From Hyalella azteca (taxonomy: Eukaryota; Arthropoda; Malacostraca; Amphipoda; Hyalellidae), in NCBI RefSeq assembly GCF_000764305.2, contig NW_025934619.1, positions 47,175 through 111,174 on the forward strand: a stretch of 64,000 bases of DNA, read 5' to 3'. Within the stretch, counting starts at the first letter, position 1. The number at the start of each line of letters is the position of its first letter. The position numbers were made by a program, and so were the translations under genes. Under the pieces are notes generated by a model that was not told the origin of the DNA, did not search any database, and worked only from the letters and a program-made list of their open reading frames with translations. Below are positions 55,454 to 64,000 of this stretch, in pieces.

Positions 55454-58400
55454 TTTTTTCTCAGCTCTTGCCTGCCGGGAACTCATTTGCGGACGACAGC
55501 TCCGGACTCTAGGGTCACGTCAAAACAGCGATCCCTGCAAATGCTGGAGCTTGTTTTTGGTCCGCTTGCTGTCGTATTTTTGCTAAGCATTGTGCTGCAG
55601 GGTCCAGGCCAGAAATCTTGCTAACATATCCAGGAGGAAGTAGTTTCAGAATTTATTTTAAATCAAATGAAGAAAATTATTTGACAATTTTTTGTTCATT
55701 ACTTTACTCGAACAGTGGTGTTTTTCAGGGAGAGTGAGCTGTCGCAGTCCTCTTCAGTAGCAGAAACATAAATTTTTCTCTGCTACTGAAGAGAAGCAAG
55801 AAACTTTACTCTAGAGAACTTGAATGAAATTGCTGAATCGCACTTTTGAATAAATACATATGTTATTATATTTAAAACGATGAATAATTCATTTGTGTCT
55901 TTAATTGTAATTTTAGGCTCAGCGCAGCCGAGATAAGACTGAACTTTGAGACTCCCACGTTTCGTCTCCTCTTTAGAGTTAGGCGTCGCCCAAGATCGAA
56001 TAATCGCTGAACTTTTCGTCTCCTAACTTACTTTTAAAGAAGTTGGAAAGGATGATTTATTATTGTCTTATATTATCTGTTAAACCCATTATGTCGGAAA
56101 CCTTATATATTGTAAGAATTTTCGAATAAGATATTTTTGTCCTGCTATGGCAAGAATGAACGATACATAATTTATTGTGGCATTCTTAAAGAAATTTATC
56201 GACTCATGAATGTGTCTAAGATCGCCATAAATATTGACGGTAAGCAACGACATGCCCTACTCTTGAGAGTCTCGCAGGCGTCTTCAATTCACGACGGAAA
56301 AAAATCGGAAAAATTCAAGCGGTCGCAATATTTTGGGGCCTCCAGCTCCAGATTTATGTGCAGCGCACCTCTAAAGATCATTGATTTTTACCAAGGTTCA
56401 CAAAGGCAACGAGGGTCGGAGAGGCACCCCGAAGACTGCGTACAGCCTCTTCTATTGGCATCAAAGTTTGTTAACGTCGAGTGACGCTAAATTAATTGCC
56501 AACAGATTCAAAGTATCGTCAACAGATAACGAATGAATAGATGAAGTGGTCATTAAATTTAGTACAATTGATTATTTTCTCTTAAGTGCGAGAAATGTAT
56601 ATTCTCGTGTGATGGTGAGTCTCAAATAATGACTGGAGGATTTTAAAAAAATGTGGAGGCTAGAATGCATACATATATTAAATGCAACGGAGAAGTGGTT
56701 GAATAAAAATTAAAAAAGTTCTTGAGATGTAATTGAAAAGTAATTGAGATGGCAATGTTTTACTTATTTGCTCACAGCACGTGTCGAAAAAATCTCAAGA
56801 CGGAAAATATTTGGGCACCACTACTCGCCTACAAGAAAGAGGCCGGACGAGGCGACCGATTTCCTGCTCGGTTCATTTCCTGTTCCGCGGCCCGGGCCGA
56901 GCAAGACTGGAAATGAAACTAGCTACAAATTCGGTCCACTCTAATTTTCTTGTTACACAAGATGTTAAGTTACAAATTACCAAGTTTGTTCAAACAAGCT
57001 GTAGAATTAATATAATAATAGTCATAAATAATCTACGAATAACACGGAAATAAATCTAATTTTCTTACTACACAAAATGTTTCAGTACAAATTACCCAAC
57101 ATTGTTCAAACAAGCTGGACAAACATTAGCCGAAAATAACCTGCGAATAACACAAAAATATTGGCATAAGGTTACCATGAGCAATATTTGTGCCAGCACA
57201 ATTTACTCTCGTCCATTCACAGCATGCAAGTCAGTGGGCGTTGAATGACCTCATCGCCGTAACAATCAGCGATGTCATCAGTGCTCATCAAAGAGGCTGA
57301 GTTGAAGATCAACAGAAGATTTAGGGCCACATTGCCACGAGCAAACCAACATTTGTGGGGGTTTTTGGTGTTCTAGGAAACGGGCGCCTACAAACCATTG
57401 TCATGACAGAAAGTCTCATCTTTGGGCAAATGGAAACATAAATACGTTGTTTGATCTCTGCCGTCATTAACTAATGATTAAGTATGTGCTAAAATATTGG
57501 TTGTTTTATTAAAATTTTAGCACAATCTGCAATGAATGAGTTCCTTTAATTGGTAGATTTTACCCATGCAAAGTGTCTTGATAATTTCGTAATTACAAGA
57601 CTTTTTACTTGAATCTGGAAACAAAACACCCCGAATATATTTAACTCGCAATCATCAGGTGACGTTTTGAATAAAAATGCAAATCTCCTTGTATTTCACG
57701 AGTAAAAATTAATATTAAACGGAAAAATTATATCCTTATGGCTAATGAGTGGTCATCTTTTGATCTCTTATGATTTCTATTATATTTTCGCAGCAATAGT
57801 TCTAGGTGTAGCTTTGTGTGAGGACTCCTATTGAACTCATATGATAGTAAGCAACGGATATGAAGCTAAATTGATTCAATAAAGTTGCTAATGCATGGCA
57901 AATGAGAAGCTTGATGAGAACTGCATGCTTCACCTGCGTCTGAATTACCGCTGGCCTTCGACGGGGCTTTGTGTGCCAGATTTGAAGCACAACCTTAAGC
58001 ACTGGCATCCATATGCTTCTGGTGAAATTGAAATTAGATTTGAAATTATCTATTAATGTACACATACTAATTCCTAACATACATTAATTTATATATACTA
58101 ATGTATACTAATATCGAAATGAATGGAATTGAACCAGTGAAGAAAAACCATGCAAGCTGGAATTACTGTTGCTTTCATACATTATCGTATCATTATACCG
58201 GTATTAATTTAACGATGTAACTTTTGCAAAACAGAGTTTATAATAATGAACTTTGGTGGAATCATCGTCATAAGTATAAAATATTTTATTTTTAATATAA
58301 CATAAATGAAACATAAAACGACGCTCTGAGTCCAATTTAGTTTACACTGAGACATCTCCGCTCTACCAACAAAGGGGAATTGGGAGCCATGTTTCTTCAT

Positions 58401-59382
58401 TGGCCAGCAGCGTGGTGAGGGCAGTGAGGGTTTCAGAAGAACCATTTTTGGTTCACAAGTTTTGTTTTATGTGAGCAAAATTCTCAAACCTGTCAAGAGA
58501 AGACGTTCGCTAAAAGGTCTTTAGGACGATCAAATTTCTCCGTACACGGCGCCTGAGGAGGTTTCGCTGGTCGAGTTTCCTCCGGCTATTGTAGACTCTG
58601 TTATTTCAAGAAATTTGTAAGGTATTTTGATGGAGTTTGGACGAGAGAGGCACCATCAGAAGGGATTTGAAGAGTAACTTTCATATAACTGGCTGACCGA
58701 AATATATAATCAGCTATGATCATACAACTCATAAATGTAACTTGCTGTACGTTAAACGATGTGATCATCATTATCAAACTCAGCATTGCCAGGGGACTGA
58801 CTCTCAAACTACTATTTATTTTATATATTCGTGTTTACGACTATCAGATTTTTAGAAGACATTAGCTAGAAGAGTCTAGTAATATTAATAATTTTAAAAT
58901 ACTCAGTAATAGAACATTGGAATTAATAGATCTTATTACCAAGGGGAAAGTAACTTTCAAACAACGCTGCCTGTTTTAGGGTCCTTCGACTTTTTCTCCG
59001 TCGAAAAGCTAATAGATATGAGTGCATCGAAGAAAATGTCAAGAAGTCCGCCCGAAATGTAGTGATGGTGTAAGTAGGATGAAAAACAATACGCTCATGC
59101 TTCAATAGGAGGGAAAAAGTCGCGTTTCTTGCCAAATTTCCTGATCCGGATTATTGAAATCCCTAAAGGTTCGACTCGTCCATGTCCTCAAGTTAACCAC
59201 TCGTGGCGCTGGCCTGAGTGTCAAAAGGGGCTTCTTGCTACCACTCTATAGAATTTATAATTAACATTTGTCTGCTTACATTGCACATAAACAAGAAATT
59301 TGAAGGTAAGAAAACACAGAGAAAATTTATAATACGACCAGGATGAAGATATGGAGGGTTTCCTTTACGTTTTCTTTATTTT
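55454..59382. other. No gene supported in about 3.9 kb
   Basis: Open frames at 56137-56484 (plus, TTG start, ATG inside), 56744-57053 (plus, two overlapping frames), 57802-58080 and 58601-58807 (minus) have no recognisable motif. Near 55745-55790 an inverted pair (ctcttcagtagcagaaa / ctgctactgaagag) forms a hairpin. On minus near 58010-57945 an acceptor precedes a cysteine-rich phrase (YGCQCLRLCFKSGT), too short to call. Confidence 0.3.
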
Positions 59383-59552
59383 TAGCGCATTTTCTCATTT
59401 ATAGAAAAAATGCACCATTGTGCTCGCCATGTCCGTCCGTCCGTCTGTCCGTCTGTCTGTCCGTCAGTCTGTCCGTGACTTCAAGTTTTCGTCGCCGAAA
59501 AAATGCGCTCTCTGCCACTCACTGCTGTGATCGAGTACTGAGTTATATTTTT
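59383..59552 (+). mobile_element. Short inverted-repeat element, copy 7
   Basis: The left arm is intact and the right arm is altered (gaaaaaatgcgct). The palindrome is degraded (cactcactgctgtgatcgag), and the gagttatattttt tail is present. One of the more diverged copies. Confidence 0.9.
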
Positions 59553-60921
59553 ATATTTATTGTTCCTCTGTCAAGTGAGTGCAATAACGTAAAGACTGGA
59601 TTCATCTGGGACTATGGAAAACTAAATTTTTACTTAGTGCTAAAAATTGTATATCACCGTTTTCGCAGAACCCTATAATGAGTGAATTTGGAATTTTAAA
59701 CTTCAATATGTAGTGCGTTGCTGCAACATCTGTAAAAACGATTTGCAATTATTCACATTTAAATGCACAAAAACGTAATTTTAAGAAAGCTACCGCAACA
59801 CTTCGGTAGGCATGATAATACAGATATAATCAACACATAACGAATAAAAATGGAAAAACGGTGGAAAAAATTTTCTTTGATATCTTTTAAGGAAAGACTT
59901 TGGAGGATTTTTTGCATTTCTGGAGGCATCTCTTTGGGGTGGAGGGCATTGATAGGTCCCCAAATGTTTCGTTAGATTTAACTTATCCTGGAAAGACGAT
60001 AACTTTTTGTGACACGACTCGTGATTGGCCAAGGATCGGCGACACGCCAATCACGAAGCCCAAAAAAGCTTGTCGTCGCCGCCGCATTTATCTTTTTTTT
60101 TAACTTTAAGCAGGCCAAATTCAACTCGAACAAAGAACTTGCGCGAGTTCAAGATTTAATTATATTCGCGGCAGTTTCAGGAAATTTCGGTTAAAACTGT
60201 ATCAGAGAAAAATTAGTAATTAAAGCGTCTTATTTATTAACAGCAATCTATGCCGAATCACTTTAATTACATTAAGTCTTAAAACAATGGATGTCTAACG
60301 AACATGCGTGGCTCGTGTCGCCGCTGCGGTCGATGCAGTTTAACAAACTCGCCTCAGAGATTCATCGGACTGATATTATTTTCCTAACTATCCATGGAAT
60401 TTGAAATTATTCCGGCAGTAAATGAAGATCTATAATAAATTTTGAAATAAAATTATTTTATGTTTTATGTAGCATATAAATTAGTGCGAAATTTACGCCT
60501 GTCACAAAGAAAAATTATGCAGTTTACAACCAGTCTATACTAATATAAATATCCACTTAGATCGCAAAGTATAAACCATAAAAATCATCACAACTGCTAA
60601 AACACCGACTGTAATTCCGCAGACAAACATCGTTGGCAGTTCTCGCTGAATAATTTGGATCTTATGCACGAGGGGAAAAGTTTCAACGAGGCTTTAAACC
60701 GTCACACGACTGCGTTGGCGTTCTGAACCTAAGCTTCTAAATATCATGAGGATTGGAAGTAATGCGGTAAATCATAAAGGATAACTAAAGAGGAATTATA
60801 TTCGAGGAATGACTTAAGTTCGACTGGCCTGAATAAAAACTATTAATCTGGGTGCTTAATTGAAGTTGGAAATGGATGCACGAAGCACTGCATTAATAGT
60901 GTTTTTGCTTTTATATATTAG
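59553..60921. other. No gene supported
   Basis: A GC-richer patch at 59890-60190 has frames on both strands without motif or splice support. The rest is AT-rich. Confidence 0.3.
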
Positions 60922-61320
60922 GTGTTTATTGATGTCGCTCATGCTTTAATTCTACCACTCTATCTAGGATCTTTAAACAACATGCAGATTATTAGCAGTG
61001 CTCTGAAGTTTCAGAAGTTCATGCCTCGTGTTCGTACAGAACTGTTCTCATGTACATTCGAAGCAAAACAAGACATCATACAAAAAATTAAGGTTGCAAT
61101 TCTCTATCCATTTTATGGAATTGCAGTTAACAAGGGAACGGTCAGTCAGCTTGTTGCGTTTGTCGATCTTTCACTGACGTCTTTGCTCATTAGAGAGACG
61201 CTCGCCCCGACAAGTACAAAGAAGCACCAGCGGCGCAACTGTACAAAGATCGCCTTTCACAAGACACAATCTGTAGCAGCGGGGCTCCATGAAGCTTTTC
61301 TTTGGCCGCTGATGCAGTGA
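60922..61320 (+). CDS. Possible terminal exon or small protein, 113-132 residues, unknown
   Basis: An acceptor with a T-rich tract (gcttttatatattag) ends at 60921, and the frame is then open for 132 codons to TGA at 61318-61320. Alternatively, ATG at 60982 in good context (aacATGc) gives 113 residues. The peptide includes MQIISSALKFQKFMPRVRTE, a moderately hydrophobic middle (KVAILYPFYGIAVNKG, FVDLSLTSLL) and a basic, histidine-rich end. Composition is clearly less AT-rich than the flanks. No family recognised. Confidence 0.35.
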   Translation: MFIDVAHALILPLYLGSLNNMQIISSALKFQKFMPRVRTELFSCTFEAKQDIIQKIKVAILYPFYGIAVNKGTVSQLVAFVDLSLTSLLIRETLAPTSTKKHQRRNCTKIAFHKTQSVAAGLHEAFLWPLMQ

Positions 61321-61955
61321 TTGCTTGACTCGACCTTTCCTGGAGTCACAAGTTAATGAGCAATGACAACAACAGACAATTATCTGATAGCAGTGACGTA
61401 AGGGTAATGAGGGTGAGGAAGAGAAATGAAAAGCGAGGAATTGAAGTGATATGAATGAATTTGAAACTTAATACTTGCCTAGAAACTTGAGAACTTGTAT
61501 CAAGTGAGCAGTGGAAGTGTTTGATAAAAGGCAGTAAAGGATGCAGCTATAAGTTCGCTATATATTTGAGGATCGATATTCCCTTAGCAAGGGAGCATGT
61601 AAAAAGGTAAATGGAATGATAATATGCCATTGAATAATCAGCTATTATGTACTTAACAGTCTAACTGCCGTAATTGAATGAACTTATCGAGAATGTATTT
61701 GATTGATGTACCTTATTAGAGAAATATAATTCTATATCTCCTCATCAGATACTCCCCTTGCTTCATCCTGCCTCAGCTGAAGGCTGAATTATGTCCCGAG
61801 CTCCAAGGCTCAATATGTATTCCGAGTTTCCAAGCCTAAACAGCTATAATAACACGGCTGTAATTACATTTGCGTAAATGCACTAGTAAATGGATACCAC
61901 TGAAATTACATTAATATAATCATGCGACTATCATTACAAAACCATTATTTTACTA
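61321..61955. other. No gene seen
   Basis: No supported feature. Decayed units of the following minisatellite may begin near 61850. Confidence 0.3.
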
Positions 61956-62195
61956 CTGTATTAACATGGCTATAATTACATTACTATGATAAAAGTACCA
62001 TATTAACGTGGCCATAATTACATTATTATGATAAAACTACCATATTAACGTGGCTATAATTACATTCCTATGATAAACTACCATATTAACGTGGCTATAA
62101 TTACATTCCAATGATAAACCACTATATTAAAGTGGCTATAATTACATTCCTATGAAAAAAATTTTATATTAACGTTCCTTTAATTACATTCACTA
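61956..62195 (+). repeat. About 42-bp minisatellite, about 6 copies
   Basis: Unit catattaacgtggctataa plus ttacattcctatgataaactac, decaying at both ends. Confidence 0.92.
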
Positions 62196-63220
62196 AAATA
62201 TAGTAGTAGAATTCCTTTAATTACATTTTAATACTACTATATTTTAACGACGATGATTATGTGTTGCAAACATTGCTTTCATTATCACGTCGTTCCCAGT
62301 CGTCTCAGCTAACTGGTTGTGCTTGTACACGCGGCCAATAGTGGCGACCACTACAGTCACTCCTCTACTCGAAGACATCAGCTCTATAATTGATCGCAAT
62401 TATTATTTGAAAGTTTTGTTGGCCTCCACCATAGCGGACTAGCACCATAATGAATATTCGCAAGTGGAATTGCTGGAAAAAACAAAGCAATATCGAGTTT
62501 CGATGAGCAGAAGTTACGTAGACATTGTAAAATGTTGTCTCAGGCTCCTTTTCAAATTTTAGCATTTTATTCATGAATCATTTTATGTTCTATTAGGAAG
62601 AATATGCTGGCTTATGACTTCATTTTAGTTAATAATGAAATAATTAAAATTAAAAGCACATAATTTTATCCACCGTAGTTTCCTGATTGTCTCTGTATGC
62701 AACAAGTGATGATGGCTTGAATATTGTATTTTTAACATTTAATGATAAATGAAAATACCAATTTGAGAATTTCCTCTATATATGCTCAACCGATAATATA
62801 ATAACGAGATTAATGAGTTGAGACGAACATTTTGAAATGCGTACATTTACTCACAACTAAGTGAGATTGACGTTCAAAATCACTTCGTCAACTTTACTCT
62901 CAGCATAGGAAATTGATTCGCCGAATTCAAGATTATTAAGAAAACGGATTCATTACATTGAGATAGCAACCCCAGAAGCTTTCCATCTCCGAATCCAGGG
63001 TTACCATTTGAGATTTTTCTAAACATTTCATCACTTAAATTAAGATTTATTATTTAAACTCGAGCAATTAGGTGCCTGCAGCAGGACCCGTTTCAGAGAA
63101 TTGACAACTTTTACGATTACGCATAAGTTCTTAGCAATTTTCCTTCCTTACGAGAAGCAGCGGCAAGCTTTTCTTGACGTTCACCACAAAAATCTGTCAT
63201 CATATTCGGAAGTATTCGAG
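62196..63220. other. No gene supported
   Basis: A minus frame at 62365-62574 starts MNKMLKFEKEPETTFYNVYV and contains an intron-like ttttttccag. Suggestive only. Confidence 0.25.
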
Positions 63221-63469
63221 CTAGAAGTCAAAAAACTTAGCGCAGTTTGAAGTTTTTATCCGTAAGGAAAGTTTTTTTTCGTCGAGACAACATTTGTATG
63301 CAAAATTTGCGAGCTGCTGAAGCTGGTAATTACCAAGTTTTGAGGGAATATTTCGGACATGTCGTATTCTTCTTCTAGCTGCATGCCTTGACTCATTATC
63401 TACGTCTACTTCGGGGTATACTTGGGATCTTTTTCGTCTTTTTAATTTATTAAGCAACGGGATATGCAT
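63221..63469 (-). CDS. Small basic protein, 82 residues, unknown
   Basis: ATG at 63469 (context gaaaATGc, A at -3) opens MHIPLLNKLKRRKRSQVYPE, then a second basic run (RHAARRRIRHVRN) and a C-terminal part with two adjacent cysteines, ending in TAG. Codon use is mixed and the frame is uninterrupted. The two arginine/lysine clusters resemble nuclear targeting signals. A GTAATT donor within the frame (after PSKLG) could make this only the first exon. No family recognised. Confidence 0.35.
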   Translation of the reverse strand: MHIPLLNKLKRRKRSQVYPEVDVDNESRHAARRRIRHVRNIPSKLGNYQLQQLANFAYKCCLDEKKLSLRIKTSNCAKFFDF

Positions 63470-64000
63470 TTTCTTTTCATTTTACTTCAAAATATAAATA
63501 TCATTCAGATAGTTTTCTCATTATAAAAATATTGATTTTGTACGCATGCTAAAACATCGGAGAAAAATTACATAAAATAATCAAAAAGCTTTTAATTCGC
63601 TCGTACTCACTGATTAAGTTTCTTAATTTCGTGTGTCTTATTACTCATTGTAAAACCTGCTGCATATATTTTGTCCCACATTCTGGGAAATGGTCTTGAT
63701 TATTGCTAAATAAAAATCATCACAACGAAAAAATAAAAGTTCTTGTTTATTTCAAATTTATTTCAAGTAAAATTGCCTCTGAGACCAAAAAACAAATTTA
63801 TTTTCGGTGCTTTCCGATGATAGATTTCTAGCACCTATATATAGTTGTAGATAGCATCTACATACAGTATATGTAGATAATAGCATCTATATTCTGGCTG
63901 CAAACCTATAGATGCCATTACATATTTACAGTGTGACGGTAAGTTTTGAATATTGAATAGTTTTTGAATTACTTCAACCATCAACGCCTACATCAAGTTA
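63470..64000. other. No gene seen
   Basis: AT-rich, with a run of atagcatctatat/tagatgcta-like short inverted motifs at 63840-63920. A GTAAGT at 63951 has no convincing exon before it. Confidence 0.3.

Noticed and set aside
55072..55486. Three long minus-strand frames encoding CLPSHACHH-type repeats
   Set aside because: Direct product of a stop-free 14-bp minisatellite; all frames give the same peptide.
56137..56484. 115-codon plus frame
   Set aside because: TTG start and mixed signals on both strands (the minus strand also has a short cysteine-rich frame); no strand could be chosen.
59160..59185. Possible tRNA B-box (ggttcgactcg)
   Set aside because: No A-box at the right distance and no acceptor or anticodon stems.

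Overview
This window looks like a repeat-rich, AT-rich piece of an arthropod nuclear genome. The signs are spliced genes with GT..AG introns and AATAAA signals, a TATA/Inr promoter, arthropod-type non-LTR retrotransposons, Tc1/mariner-derived MITEs and many minisatellites. The first gene belongs to a secreted leucine-rich-repeat family best known from the Oplophorus (shrimp) luciferin 2-monooxygenase non-catalytic subunit. That makes a crustacean or other non-insect arthropod plausible, but the species cannot be fixed from this sequence.

Only two cellular genes are secure. At the left edge (234 down to 1, minus strand) is the first exon of the secreted LRR-type protein, cut by the window end, with a TATA box just upstream. 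At about 5630-3965 (minus) is a two-exon RING-finger (C3HC4) E3-ligase-like gene with a TATA/Inr core promoter, a consensus donor, an acceptor and a poly(A) signal. Its last exon is broken by an N and a local duplication, exactly inside the RING. Other exon-like stretches (10.3, 18.3, 19.2, 24.5, 25.5, 46.4, 48.4, 49.0, 52.3, 54.6, 61.0 and 63.3 kb) are listed at low to moderate confidence. None could be assigned a function.

Most of the window is repetitive. Seven copies of a short element sit at 14.2, 19.7, 23.8, 27.6, 35.7, 51.5 and 59.4 kb. Each has perfect 13-bp inverted repeats, a CCGT/CTGT-rich core and, in most copies, a palindromic 3' hairpin and T-rich tail. A degenerate LINE lies at 26.4-30.6 kb (RT readable at 29.3-30.6), and a 5'-truncated relative at 33.8-36.6 kb. 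These two copies act as each other's empty-site controls: each carries one short element, and the first also an LTR-like insertion, that the other lacks. A second LINE RT relic lies at 32.1-32.4 kb. A composite repeat occurs in inverted orientation at 32.7-33.4 and 39.6-40.7 kb. A 564-bp Tc1/mariner-derived MITE with about 218-bp TIRs lies at 21.2-21.8 kb. Minisatellite arrays (14, 17, 20, 23, 41, about 42 and about 54 bp units) are scattered throughout.

The assembly carries technical scars. Three 38-bp Nextera mate-pair junction adapters (3191, 22014, 37132) and three single Ns (3238, 4304, 22850) lie in or beside tandem repeats. At least one adapter abuts a near-identical copy of sequence found 9 kb away, so order and continuity around these points should not be trusted. 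I found no convincing new multi-gene system. The strongest candidate for something new is the 13-bp inverted-repeat/CCGT-core element family, whose mobility the paired LINE copies show directly.
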